From positions 15,195,218 through 15,259,217 of the forward strand of contig OZ020514.1 in NCBI GenBank assembly GCA_963971425.1: a DNA stretch of 64,000 nt, written 5' to 3'. Source of the stretch: Bryoerythrophyllum caledonicum (taxonomy: Eukaryota; Streptophyta; Bryopsida; Pottiales; Pottiaceae). The position numbers and the translations under genes are program-made. Of the stretch, positions 23,240 to 35,744 are shown one piece after another; the stretch's first letter is position 1; every line of letters begins with the position of its first letter. The notes beneath the pieces were generated by a model that was given only the letters and a program-made list of their open reading frames with translations, searched no databases and was not told the origin of the DNA.

Positions 23240-23430
23240 CAAACAAAGACTAAATAGAGAGAGAGGGAGAACCTATGAGAGAGAGATAACTAGATAGGGA
23301 GATAGAGGAGAAAATTTGAGGGGGGGGAAAGATTTTAGAGAAGGAGGGGGAGAGAGAGAAGAGTTCTGGAGGGGGGGAAGAGTTTCTGGAGAAGAGAGGC
23401 AAATTTCGGGGAGAGAGAGAGAGAGTCGAC
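23240..23430. repeat. GA-rich microsatellite tract
   Basis: Runs of GAGAGA and GGGGGGAA dominate this stretch. Confidence 0.85.
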
Positions 23431-23445
23431 CATGACTGCTAGAGC

Positions 23446-23524
23446 TACCCGGGTACCCGGGTATCAGCCCATACCCGGGTTGGTACCCACGCTAGTTCAT
23501 ACTCGGGTTGATACCCGGGTATGT
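23446..23524. repeat. Palindromic TACCCGGGTA cluster
   Basis: TACCCGGGTACCCGGGTATC, ATACCCGGGTT and ATACCCGGGTAT lie within 80 bp, with further degenerate copies (GGTACCC, ATACTCGGGTT). The core is the perfect palindrome TACCCGGGTA. Confidence 0.85.
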
Positions 23525-23625
23525 ATTTTTTTTATTTTTTATTTTTTATTTTTTTTGAAATGTTTTTTTTTCTTTTTTCTTTTTTTTTTTTTTTTTTTTT
23601 TTTTGTCTTTTCTTTTCTTTTCTCT
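23525..23625. repeat. Poly-T / T-rich tract
   Basis: Homopolymeric T with occasional A or C. It marks no gene. Confidence 0.9.
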
Positions 23626-24012
23626 ACCACTACTACTAATTCAAACAAGAATTAGCATCTAGAAGAACTCAACTACTTCTAACTACCTCCTAAACTTAAA
23701 TAGTTAATTTAGATTTAAGTGGTGATTTTAGACTTACGTCCCGGGATCTCTCCCGGGACTCTTTTGATATTGTTTCCCGGGACTTAAATTAGTGATTTTA
23801 AGACCCGATTTTATCACCACTATAAACCTAATTAACTACTTAAGCATTTCTCTATTGGCTATCTAATCTAATTTCACACAATACTAACTACTTTTCTAAT
23901 TAACTATTACTAAATACCCTATTTTAACTAATTTTTTTGGTAGGGGCGACCAAGTGGGAGTTTTAGACTCCCACGTAACCCCTTTTTCGTCTGTGAGCGT
24001 CTTCGCGAGCAC

Positions 24013-25761
24013 TCATCCTACGACCGCCGGGTTGTAAAGTTTAACTCGGGAACCATTTGTCCGGGTATCCAAAGGAGTCCCGTCCAATTGTTCCAATTGT
24101 AAGGTTCCATTTTCAAAGATTTGAATGACTCTATAAGGACCCATCCACCGGGTTTGAAGCTTACCGGGAAAGTCTTTGTGCCTGTTGTCGAACAAGAGCA
24201 CTAACTTGCCTTCCCGGATGCCGATCTCCCGGGGCAGCTTTTGGTCAAAGTCCTCCTTTCTCCGGTCTTGTGCGGAAGTTGTCCGGTCCAATGAGTCTCT
24301 CCGGTGCTCCTCGAGTTGGTCAATTTGTGATAGCCGGTCCTCTATGTTCTCGGTCTTCTCTCCAAATTCTTGGGCCATCACCCGGTAAGTCTCCACATCC
24401 AACTCAATTTCCTGCAACACATCCATACCATACACGAGGAAGTATGGAGTTCTCCCGGTAGTCTTCTTCCAAGTCGTGTTGTAGGCATATACCGCCGAAT
24501 AGAGCTTCGTGTCCCAATCAATCTTGTGCGCCGACACCACCTTGTTCAAAATATTCCCTACAATCCCATTGGCTCTCTCTGTCAAACCATTTGCCTTTGG
24601 GTTGTATGGCGTTGTCTTCCTGTGCTTGATGTGATAGCACGCAGTGATTTGCTCGATTGTCTCGTTCAAGAAGTGAGTACCTCGGTCACTCACCAACTCC
24701 AGAGGATATTCAAACCTCATCAAAATCTGCTCAAACATGAACGTGGCGGCGGTGGCAGCATCATTCTTCTTGGTAGCTCTGGCTTCCACCCACTTGGTAA
24801 AATAGTCCGTCGCGAGGACTATGTACCGGTTCCTACCGGAGCCTACCGGTGCAATTGGACCGATGAAATCGATACCCCATTTGGCAAAAGGTGCCAATGG
24901 AACTATTGGTGTGAGAGGCCAATGGTGCTGGAATAATGGAGTTCCGGTACGTTGGCATGGGTCACAACTATGCACCAATTCCTTGACATCTCTATTCAAA
25001 TGAGGCCACCAATATCCGGCCTCCCGGATATGCGCCATGGTGCTCACCGCCGCAAAATGTCCTCCTGCCGGTCCTTCATGCAATGCTCGAATGACCGGTC
25101 TCCGGTACTCCGGTTCCAAGCACCGGCGAAGCTTGTCGTCCGCTCCCATTCGAAAAAGAATCCCTCGAATTAGACAGTATGGCACCACCTGGTATTGAAA
25201 AAAACTCTTCTCCTCCCGGTTGAGGTGGGCCGGGTATCTTCCGGTCTCAAGGTATTCTATGATCTCTTGGAAGTTAGAACTTCCGGTCCCTACAACTAAG
25301 TACACTAGAACATCTCTTTCGGGCTCCGGGAGGCTGGTCTCCGGGACCTCCGGGAACTCATCCGGGAACTCTGCAGGCAAATTAGTAGAACTTTCTAGGC
25401 CTCTTTGCCTAGAAAGATAATCCGCATTGCAATTGGATTTTCCGGATTTTACTACAACGACGTAATTGAACTCTTGTAGTAATAAAATCCACCTAGCAAG
25501 TCTCCCAGACAAATCTGGTTTGTTTACTAGGTATTTCAAGGCATCATGATCCATGTGGAAAATCACCTCGTACCCCAATAGATAGTGCCGGAATATCTTG
25601 CAGGCGTAGATCACTGCTAGAGCCTCTCTCTCTGTTGCCGTGTAGTTCTTCTCTGCCGGGCTCATTTGCCGGCTGGCATAGTAAATTGGATGCTCCCGGC
25701 CCTCCTCGTCTGCTTGCCAAAGTATGGCTCCCAAACACCACCCTGAGGCATCCAAAGTCAC
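24013..25761 (-). mobile_element. Older Tat/Athila-type element: RNase H and integrase part
   Basis: In minus-strand order: an RNase H region with FHMDHDALKYLVNKPDLSGR and LLQEFNYVV; an integrase zinc finger (HEGPAGGHF, CDPCQRTG); the integrase core with WGIDFIGPI, VSDRGTHF and NPKANGLTERANG giving the D, D and E positions; and a C-terminal GPYRVIQIFENGTLQLE block. There is no chromodomain, which favours the Tat/Athila side of Ty3 elements. These enzymes remove the RNA template and insert the cDNA. The part looks open over its whole length. Confidence 0.92.
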
Positions 25762-25776
25762 GTGAAACGGCTTACT

Positions 25777-27096
25777 TCAATCCGGGGGAGCTAGAATGGG
25801 GGCCGTTGCCAACTTCCTTTTGAGATCATCAAAAGCCTGCTGTCTAAACTCTGTCCACACATACTCAACTTCTTTCTTTAGTAGTTCGGTTAGTGGAGAG
25901 GCTAGCCGGGCATAGTTGACAATAAATCTTCGATAATACCCCACACATCCTAGAAATCCCCTAATCTCCCGGACACTTTTAGGAGGAAGCAAGGCTAATA
26001 TTGCCTTAACTTTGTCAAGGTTTACTTCTAAGCCACGTTTACTAACAATATGACCTAGTAGCAAACCACTCATCATTCCAAAGAAGCACTTACCGGGATG
26101 AAGCTTCAAATTTGTCTCCCGGCATCTCTGAAATGTCTTCCGGAGGTACGTCAAGTGATCCACCCACCGGCTAAAAACTGCAAAGTCATCCATGAAGACT
26201 TCCAGAAAATGCTTCAAAAAGTCCCGGAAAATGTCAGTCATGAGCCGCTGGAATGTACCGGGAGCATTGCAAAGACCAAATGGCATTCTATTAAATGCAA
26301 AAGTACCCCAATCGGTAGTGAAGGTAGTTTTCAATTGATCGACCTTCCGGATAAGCACTTGGTTGTAACCGGAAAACCCATCAAGAAAACTGAAACATTC
26401 TTGACCGGCAACATGATCAAGAACCATATCAATGAAAGGTAAGGGAAAGTGATCCTTCCGGGTTGCCGCATTTAGCTTCCGGAAGTCTTGACAAACCCGA
26501 ATCTTTACCTTACCATCCGCACCTACCTTCTTAGGTACTATCACGATTGGTGATACCCATTCGGAATTATTTACCGGGTAAATAATTCCGGCCTCCAACA
26601 ACTTGTCCAATTCCTCCTTGACCATCAAGGTGTACTTGGGGTTCAACCGGTATTGCCGTTGTCGGACCGGGGTGGAGTCCTCCTTCAAGTCAATGGCATG
26701 CTCTCCCAACTCCGGGGCAATTCCTCTCAAGTCCGCCGGTGACCAAGCAAAGATATCAGAGAACTCTTTCAACAAGGCCATATACTCCTTACGTTCCCTC
26801 TTAGATAGTCTTTTCCCTAGGTAGAAGGTCTTACCTACCTCTACCTCCACGGCTTCGTAGTCATCCGGGGCAACCACCGTCTTGATCTTCTCCGCTTCAT
26901 CCACGTCGGTAGTGGCATACAAATCCGCCCAAGTTACCGGTCTACCACTGGAACTACATGGCACCGGTGGGAGGGCTTGGTCCTTCATTTGTTGTCTAAT
27001 CCACTCCGAGGACAATAAGACATTCGATTCTCCTAAGGATCGGTCCTCCGATCTCTTCTTCGGGACGTCTTCCGGGTCCGAGTCCGGGTTGACCAC
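25777..27096 (-). mobile_element. Older Tat/Athila-type element: reverse transcriptase part
   Basis: The minus strand encodes the linker and reverse transcriptase. Visible motifs are FAWSPADLRGI, PVRQRQYRLNPKYT, the fingers/palm block SPIVIVPKK, RVCQDFRKLNAATRKDHFPL, FLDGFSGYNQV, MPFGLCNAPGTFQRLM and the active site block LEVFMDDFAVFSRW (FMDD). The upstream protease of the same element is displaced to 30,942-31,312 by copy C, which lies between them on the opposite strand. Confidence 0.92.
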
Positions 27097-27117
27097 TTGT
27101 GGGACTCCGTTTCCACA

Positions 27118-30100
27118 TGTTGCCGGAAGATAACTTTAAATCCGGTTAAAACAAAAAAATTAGTTAAGTAGTTATGGTAGTTTCTACTAGAATTCATCCT
27201 ATAGTCGTCAGAAAAGAATAATGGCGGATGGATCAGGTTGCGAACACTAATTAAGCCAAAATCTGTTAAAATCGGAACCGGAGCAGTTACCGGATTTCCG
27301 GGGCGGACAGTTATTCGGAACCGTCAGCCGGAACTATCGCCATCAACTGTCATCATGACTCCGTACTAACTGCCGGACTACTTAAGGTTGGGATTCGGGG
27401 GGAGAACTCTTTCTTCTCCATTCCTTTGTCGCGTGCAGGGTTTTCGTCTTCAGGCTTTCTTCCTCTCCCTCTTTCACTTCCTCGCTCTCGGTTTCTAATC
27501 TCTGGCCGTTAGGGTTTGAAGCTTAGATGGTTAGAACGGACGTGCGTCCGTTAGGGAGTGCTTTTGTGAGAACGGTGCGTGCAGGGACTACCTTGAGAGA
27601 CGGTGAGGATTTAGGAGGTCATGAAGATTGTACCGATGGCTAAGAAGAAGAGGACGGATAGAGACGGGCGCGGCAAAAGAGACGAAGAGCCGGCCGCGGG
27701 ACTTCCCCCTTTGGCCCGAGTCCTTCCGGACATCCCCGAAGACCTAGACGAATTCAACCTCCTGAAGTCGAGCCTGAAGACTATGGGGTGCGAAGGGTTG
27801 CTCGAAGTCCCCTGGGGTATGCGGGAGGAGATCTACGTCCAGGAGCTTATCGGCGCTCCGGACAAGAAGTACCAGGGGTTACTGAGAGCCCATCCGGAAA
27901 ACTGGGGAGTTCCGGAATGGTCGCAGGCGTACGACTTCCGGGGCGGACGCACCAAAGTGGTGGAACGACGAGACGAATTCCTGGTGGACGAGTTTGCGAG
28001 TCCGGCTAACCCAAAGGACGGCTACAACATGCAGGACCTTCGGCATCTGGACGCCCAGCTCGTGCTAGAGTTTTTAAACCCTATTTTCCATCCGGAAAAG
28101 CCGAAGCGGGTGGTGGCGAAGTGGGCCTGCACCTTCCTCAGGGCACTCCAGAAGAAGATAGTGGTGGATTGGGGAACGCTTATGACGGACATGATCAACC
28201 GTCTAGTAGCCAACCTCCAGAGGGTGAAGAAGACGGCAACACCCTTGGCCTCCTATGTGGTGCACCTCTATGCGCACCACCAGCAACTCACTACGGCGGA
28301 AGTCCGGAAGTACGATATCGTCCTCAACTTCCAGAAGTACGGAGGGGACGAGTCTGAAGAGGAAGAATCCGGAGAGGGGGAGCCAGCGCCGGAAGCAGCC
28401 ACCACCAGCACTCCGGAGGGTCGGAAGGCCCCAAAGAGACCTCGGGGGAAGGAACCTGCGACGGAGAGTCCGGGCATCCGAAGCTCCTCTGCATCATCCG
28501 GAGAAGACGAGTCTGGATCCTCAGAAGGGACCAGCCGGAAGAAGAGAAAGGTGGACCGGGACGACTCCAAGGGTCAGCTCAAGCTGATGGATGAGCTCAC
28601 CCGCGACATTGGCTGGAGGGTTGGGCTCCTCAAGGAGACCAACTACATCATCATTAGCAGCGTGGAGCAAATCTTCCGGAGTCTGGGCGTCGAACGGCTG
28701 GAGGACGCCATTAACCGGGTGGAGGAACTCCAGAGCCGGGAGGTGGGCACGAAGGCGCTGCACACTCAGATCGCTTCTCTATACAAGGCAAGTAACGATA
28801 TGGAGAGGAAGATGAAGCAGTATCTAGCGGAGGCGGCTGTGGCGGTGACGGCCCGGAAACTGGCCGAGGAGAAGGCCAACGCTTCCGCAGCGGCTTTACT
28901 GGAAGTCCGGGCCTTCTTGGACCTACCTGTCCACGTGGTCAACCGAAGCCGGCTCTTCACCGAGCTGGTGGAGAAGAAGGAGAAGGTCACCCGGGCCAAC
29001 ATCATCCGGTTCCTCCTTGACCAGGCTGACAAGATGGGAAGGACCTGGGAGTAGATGAAGGTGCTAGTCGACAACATTATCGTCGAATTTCCGGAAGAAC
29101 CTGCAGCGCGTGGACCGGAAGACACGCCGACCACAACTCGAACAACAGCCACTCCGGAACCACCGCCCAAGACCACCCCAACGCCGGGAACCTCCGCGAA
29201 CCCGGAGTCCCTGGATACTCCGCCACGGACACCGACGGAGGGGATCGTGCCCCCTAATCCGAGTACCAGCGAGATCCTGAAGACACTTCCGGATCTCCTG
29301 TCGCCACCCACTATGAGGCTTCCAGATCCTCCGACAGAGGGCGGCCTTCCAGCTCCTCCAAGGTCAGTGTCACGAAGGTTAGCATCCGGAGCCAGGAGTC
29401 TGTCCGGAAGCTACAGGGACTTGGTCCAAGACACCGGGTCAGTTTCCGCGGCAGGCACCCCAGCACCTCCGCTTCCGGAAGGATCTCCGGCCCAGCCCCC
29501 TCTACCCCCGAACGCCCGGACTCCAGTGGTGGCTGTTCCCTCACCAACCGGCCCAGCCAACAGAAAGACCAACCTTTCGCCGGCGGCTTCAAAGAAGGAT
29601 AAGGCGCGCATTCCGGTGGAGAGTTCCCCCTCCCGCCGGAGTGGGAGAAATCGGGGTCCCGGTGCTCCTACTTAGGGTAAAAATAGGTTGTAAGTTTGTT
29701 TTTGTTTACCTCTTTTTCTCAGGGTAAGAGCCCGGATCAGCAGCGACTAACGATGGGGCCCCAAGTGCACCCGGCTGCTACCGGAATCAATAGCCAGGTT
29801 TTGTTAGAGAAGGAAGTCCGGAGTCCAGGAACTGTTCCGAGATTTTAGGATCTGAGATCCGATCTGGGACTTTCCCGGATTTCTCGGATCTTTTAGATAA
29901 GATCTAGCGGACTTCCCATAGTCATAGGTAGAAGGAAATCTGAATTTAGGGAATTCAGAAAGTATTTAGTAGGAGGTTTTGGGAAAAAACCTTCGTCTTG
30001 TTCATTTCACTTGGAAATATACGTTACCATTTTCTTCACCACATTTGCTACCTTGTGTTTGCGTGGGACGTATGAATCCTGTGAGTGACGGATCCTTTCT

Positions 30101-30940
30101 AGAGGGTGTGGTTGTGTGAGGAATTTTTCCGGACTAGAGTAACTCACTTGTTTTGCCGGAGGGGGAAGTTATCGAGGGTAGTGTCAGGAGATCGCCCGGG
30201 AGAGCTGGAGAGAACTATTGCAGAGGTGTTCCAGGTAGTTCCCAGGGTCCGGAAGTAGCCAGGAGGGGAAGAGATGAATCGCAGAGGTGTTCCTGGTAAT
30301 CTCTAGTTTGTGCGGGAAACCGTGCTAAACTGATCTCCGGTCAATACCGGAGTTCTCCCCCAAGAGAGGAAGAAAAAGCTTGATACCAGTACCTAGATAA
30401 AGTAACCATAGCGAATCGTGAGTCTCTGATCCGGAAATTTACAGTCATACCCCCCGGAATGCCGTTGTAACCGGGTTAGTCTCTGTGTGACCGCATCCGG
30501 AAGGCCTTCCGGATGTCGTGAGAGTCGAAGTCCGGCAACAACAGTCAAATTACCAGTTAGCATAGTAGGAAGAGTGTTGTTTTGTCACTCTAAGAATCCG
30601 GACAGTGGGTACCTAGCCACTTTAAGTCACAGGGTAGTGGGAAACCCAGCCACTTACACAAAACGGGTCAGTGGACTTCGGGCACTCGCTTAAAAACTCC
30701 AGGAGACTCTTTGAGGAGGATCAGAGACTAATCAAACCACCCTCCTGATTTCCGGAAACTCAACTCCGGAAACCATTGAATAGCATCCGGATCCGGACGG
30801 ATCCGGACCTTATATAAGTGATAGAGAACTATAGCTAATTCGTAATTGGATTATTTGGGTAAGGTTAGTAATCTGGGGTATTGGAAGAAGACATTTAGGT
30901 CTCTGTGGGAACGAAACCGGAGCGGTTACTCTGGGAAGCT
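27118..30940 (+). mobile_element. Gag-like-only retroelement, copy C, nested in the older element
   Basis: A leader (27,118-27,620) begins with a primer-site-like TGTTGCCGGAAG. The coding region is 27,621-29,675: basic N-terminus MAKKKR, a globular region with WGVPEW, RTKVVERRD, LVLEFLNPIFHPEKPKR and YVVHLYAHHQQL, an acidic Glu/Ser linker, a Lys/Arg-rich stretch, a long coiled coil, and a Pro/Thr-rich tail. The 3' untranslated part runs to about 30,940. It interrupts the older minus-strand element between protease and RT, so it is younger than that insertion. The coding region is nearly whole, with about one break. It has no pol, and LTRs were not recognised at its ends. It is the best kept member of the A/B/C family, whose wider affinity I do not know. 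Confidence 0.7.
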
Positions 30941-30941
30941 C

Positions 30942-31312
30942 TTAGTGACGATTAGGAGCATTCCGGAGGAATACTGTCTCTACAAACTGCAACACCACTC
31001 CTATCTCCGGGACGGGCTCCGGAAAGTCAAAATTTGACTCCATATCTTGGGTGTACTGCTCTATCCGGTAGGATAGAACGGAGTCTGTTTCCTCCGGGTT
31101 GGTCCAATCTGAGGTATACCCATCAGACTCCGAGGTTTCACCTTGGTGTTCTTCCGGAAGCCATGGAATGCTTATCGGAGGATTACCGAAGATGAAGGCC
31201 TTTCTCTTCCAATTCACCTTGACACCGGCTAGGTAGAGCCACGGTCTCCCTAACAAAGGAGGAAATGGTTTCCCCAAACCTACACGGATAACAATATAGT
31301 TCAAAGGGTAAG
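30942..31312 (-). mobile_element. Older Tat/Athila-type element: protease-downstream fragment
   Basis: The minus strand encodes YIVIRVGLGKPFPPLLGRPW and LYLAGVKVNWKRKAFIFG. This matches the end of the retropepsin and following linker (compare FLGRPWLSLAKAKDDWGKG in the 19.7-kb element). It then runs through an acidic SDWTNPEETDS linker towards copy C. The older element stops exactly where the 535-bp LTR begins at 31,313; its gag is not in the window. Confidence 0.8.
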
Positions 31313-31847
31313 TGTAAACCGTAAATTTACACTCACGCAAAACACCCAAGACTCACACAAGTTTCCATATGATTCTAAATTCTTCCCGGGATGGTCTGGC
31401 GTCTAATGTTTAAGTAATTTTGATCTTATTATCACATAAAAATGTTTTCTATAATAAACTTAAAGCTATAATGCATCCTTTTAAAGGTTTATGGGTTAAA
31501 CAATCTACACTCTTAAAGGATTGAGAATTTTTATGTTACCCCAAGAAAAAGAGTGATTGTGACAAGAGCCTTGCTCTTGTCTTTCTTGTGTGTGTGCCCA
31601 AACCTCTAACTATGCCTTGCTAGGCGAATGGAGTTTATCCATTCCTTAACTCATTGCTTTGTTCGTTTATTAATTCTTCTTTATAATTGAAAAGCTTACT
31701 TCATGCAATTCGCTCCATCTTTAATCACGTACGTCCACGGCTAATCTCTTAAGTTCCAAGTGGATTCCACATCAAAACACATTAACTTCAACAATCACAC
31801 TTGTTAGAAGTTTAGGAATGATCATTTTTGAGATCAATACTCTAACA
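31313..31847 (-). repeat. 3' LTR of the 19.7-kb element
   Basis: 535 bp from TGTAAACCGT to CTCTAACA in plus reading (TG...CA). It differs from 50,434-50,968 at four substitutions with no indels. Confidence 0.95.
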
Positions 31848-33579
31848 CATACACTTTCAATCAAATTTAATTCCTTTTATTTAATCCACTATACATTACT
31901 CTTAAACTTAAAGTAATTACATTCTTCTAAAATAACATTACTCTCTTTCATGCAATTAATTCCTTAAGATTAATTAATGCACTTCAAATATAAGAACTCT
32001 TATCTTGTAATTCAATTATTATTATAAGAATTCTTAGTCACAAATATTTTTAGTTTTTTGAATATGTTTTATTTTCTTTCAATGTCACTTATTCAATAAG
32101 TGCAATATTTAAATCTTCTTAAACTATTTATCCATTTAAGATATTACAATCAATTAAAGTTTGACTTCTTAATTATTAAGACTCACTTTCACAAGTCACA
32201 TGTGCAAAGTTACTTAATCAATTAGAATCAATACAAATTTACACAACACAATATGTATTAACTTAAAATTCTTACAACCATCGCAAGAATTTGCTAGATC
32301 CAAGCTAGGACTCACAATTGCTTCTTCAAATGTGGTGAATTCAAAATGAATTCCTACTCCACTTAAGCTAAAACTATGAAGAGACACTATTTCTTAAAAG
32401 GTTTATTTCTTTTCCTTCCACCCCTTCAAATTTTGCTTAAATCCTTTCAACTAATTAAAAGGTGTGACTATTCTTTTAAGTCTCTTCTTTAAGTCCTTTC
32501 ATACTAGCATTATTTCCTTTAAGCTATTTTAAGCTTTTCACTTATTTTAAAGTTTCTCTTAACTTTTATCACTAACTATCTACTTTTTGAGCTATTTCAA
32601 ACCCTTTAAGCTATTTTTTAAAGAAAAAAGCCCTTTTTCATATATTGGCTCTACATAGCCCTCTTTTTTATATTGGAGACGTCCTCGTCGACTTCAACAC
32701 CGGAAGCTCGCTCCTTTCGCTCCAATTATATCTTTTGCAACTCTTGTTCCTTAAGCTTTCTCCTTAAGTTTTTCTTTGCTTAAGTCTTCCATCATTTTCC
32801 TTGTTATGTCTTAAGATATTTTCTTCTTAAGACTTCCATCACATGCTTCTTCTTTTCAAGTTAACTTAGCTCCAATTTCCCATGTATTCCTATACATGAG
32901 TTTCCTTCATTCTTTTGATTGACTTCAAGTTAGCACTTGTTAGTCCTTACATCACTTAAGTTAGTAAGTTAGTAGTGTGTCCGCACTACTAATTACTAAA
33001 TCTATCTTACTAACTCTCAACAAGTTTTTCTCATTTTCTATATTTCCCATTTTTATTTATTTTTCTTCTTTTGTCCTATCACAAGCCATAAAGTAGGTGC
33101 TTTACGTCACTACCAATGGTGTATCTATCCTATGACTACATATTCTTCTTCATTTTATGGTGAAAATGAAGGGATCTATCTAACACTTAAGTAACATTTT
33201 GAGTGCTACTTCTTTTGTGTCTATTCTCATTCTAAATTTTAACTTATTTCTATCCTAATGTACTTTCAACTTGATTTATTGAAGTACATATTTCCTTCGC
33301 GATTAAATAGTGTGCAACATTACCTCACTACTAATTGCGCACTCGGATAATAATGATCTCTCATTATTTATCATGTTCTCTCTTATTTTTTCCTTAACTA
33401 ATTTCACTCTTTTTTATCATGTTCTCTCTTATTTTTTCCTAATTTCTAATTTAGTATTAAGAGAACTATTTTATTATTTTTAAATTTTCTTAAAGACCTC
33501 AAACACTTTAAGAGTGAACTTAGGGTTTTAACAACATGCTAGTTGTATTTAACAATTGTTCATTTTCTTATCTTTTTTT

Positions 33580-33581
<2 letters not shown>

Positions 33582-33621
<40 letters not shown>
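33582..33621. repeat. (ATT)n microsatellite
   Basis: About 13 ATT units. Confidence 0.95.
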
Positions 33622-33897
33622 TTCTTAATGTCACAAGTTGTTATTCAAACAACTAGTGACTAGATCCCATTTTCTTTAAAATATTACATTTATCACCTGG
33701 GTAGTTTAAGGTCATTCCGGACCAACAAGCTTTCTAATGTCCAGTATTTAAATTGCACATTTGCCCTTATGTCATAAATGTATCAATTACTTCTCCATGA
33801 ACAAGGTAACTAACTTTACATGTGCCCGTACATACTAATTTGTTTAACATAGCTATGTCACTGACCATACAAATAGTCGGATTTCAATCTCGAGTTG

Positions 33898-33900
<3 letters not shown>

Positions 33901-33941
<41 letters not shown>
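33901..33941. repeat. Poly-T tract, about 41 bp
   Basis: An uninterrupted T run followed by GAACAG; a TTTTTA array follows at 33,977-34,003. Confidence 0.95.
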
Positions 33942-33942
<1 letters not shown>

Positions 33943-35240
33943 AACAGTGAGGTGTAAAACGGTTCCATAGGTGTTGTATTTTTATTTTTATTTTTATTTT
34001 TACTGATTCTTATGTCACTAATTTTGTGATCTAATCACTGTGACTTGTAATAACTTGTACCATCATAATCCATAAAAACTACCAATCTTTATAAATTCTC
34101 TCTAAGTCATACAAACTTACAATCACAACGCATGGTCCAAGTTAAGATATATCCCCATCACACCATGAAAGTACTTAGTAGTTCACCTTATAAGTCCAAA
34201 AGGTCTACATTTTCACATTTTATCTTTTTTGATGTCAAGCTCATATTCCATGGAATGGAAACATCCAGGGATTATATTGACAATGAATATTCTTTTTTTT
34301 TGAATTTTTGTAAGTACTCCTAAGATGTCATGTTAGGCTTGAAATCCTCCAAAGTAATTTTGAACTTACTATTTTCAAAGTGCCATTATCATAAGTTACA
34401 TGGATATTTCAAAAAGTACTCATCACTTTTAGAAATCTTCATTCTTCTCTTAGTACAAAATTACTTGGAAAAGTTCCACTAAAATGGATTCAAACATGTT
34501 TACTTTGACCGCAATTATCTTGCAATACGTATGGTCAAAATTCACAAAATTTTGATCACATCAGCTCATGTAAGTGTAGAAGAAGATTCATAATTACATT
34601 TTCAATACTTTCAACTTGATAGTTGTTAAGCAACGAAGTAGAGATTCCTCTAAAATGGCTTGGGGCTTTACAGATTAAGTTGTTCAAAGATCCTTCATAA
34701 ATTTTTGGCAAATATTATACTTGCTATTTGTAATGATTTTTTATTTTTATTTTTATTGTTATTTTCCTTTTTCATGAATTTTGCAAGCAGCATTTAGGAA
34801 TGGTCCATGGAGCAGCATGTCCAGAATAAGAAACTATGGAATTTTTGGAAAGAGGACATAATATCATTCGCTTTGAATGCGGTGCTTTTTCTAAAAGCAC
34901 TTTTAGCAAATTTTTAAATAACAAAACATACTAATATTCTAGCATCAGTGATACTTCATGAGTATATTCTCAAACAATAGTTACGCATGTTCTGAGTAGT
35001 TGCTTGCTCAAATCAGCATGGGTCGTATCGGACGAAAGAAAGTTTAAAGTCAGTGGGACCCGGTGGATTGGTGAGTTACATTAAGTTACTCGCGGTTGTC
35101 ATCAAGTCATATGGTTGTCATTAGTGACTTCAAAATTTGTCATCCCTGCATGTTGACACAGACAGTTGCTCTGTCTGTGTCTATCAACGTAGTAGAACCA
35201 TTATCTTAGTTCTCCTACATGGAGAAGCATGTTATCAAAA

Positions 35241-35744
35241 TTATTTCGTGCCATAAGTTGTACATGCTCCAGCCTCTTCATGGACATGCTCCAGCCGTAC
35301 ACCGTCCATTTCTTGTAAGTACGTCTGGAAATCCATTTCATCAATGTTCCTGCGAACATCCTCGTCATTGTTTCTCAAGAAGGTAGCATGCGTGCATTGA
35401 TAAGTTAACCAGTTAGAGATTTGATGTTGCCGCTTCTCACTGAATTCCAGCACAAACATATAACTTGGGCCCATGAGAAACTGAGTAATTGCCACACATT
35501 CCGGCATGCATATCCATCTAGTTGGCTCCCGTTGCAGTTTCACCCAGATAAAGAATTCGGGCCTGGTTTCATCATATTTGTTTACGTTGATGATGATCTT
35601 CTGTTGGCTACACACATACGCCAGATAGTTACAGAAGATCGCGGCTCTGAAACAGACTGAGGGAAGGGTACATAATACAAGAGTATCCTTAGAACAGAAC
35701 CACCCAATCCACCATCGATCCAAATATCTCACAATACAGGTCAC
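35241..35744 (-). mobile_element. Accessory coding block 3b of the 19.7-kb element
   Basis: About 167 codons of unknown function. It is clearly related to the block at 36,607-37,194: both have VCFRAA-FCN, an AYVC-type motif, a KPEF/RPEFFIWVKLQ-like stretch, EFS-KRQHQI--WLTYQ and DEDVRRN. It appears to be a second, shorter copy left by tandem duplication. Confidence 0.65.

Larger units (their letters stand above)
20559..24012 (-). mobile_element. 3' region (probable LTR and UTR) of older Tat/Athila-type element
   Basis: This long non-coding stretch lies downstream of the minus-strand integrase and begins with TG at the junction with copy B. It is rich in CCGG and ACCGGT and contains several tandem arrays, listed separately. 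No second copy is in the window, so LTR limits cannot be set from repeats. Confidence 0.5.
31848..35240 (-). other. AT-rich 3' region of the 19.7-kb element
   Basis: No gene is seen in about 3.4 kb. The plus strand is strongly pyrimidine-rich with many CTTAAG-like words to 33.5 kb. No clear polypurine tract lies directly against the LTR. Confidence 0.6.

Noticed and set aside
27621-29675. Antisense frames opposite the gag-like region of copy C
   Set aside because: These are shadows of the high-GC coding strand. Some Tat-type elements carry antisense ORFs, but none here shows a domain.
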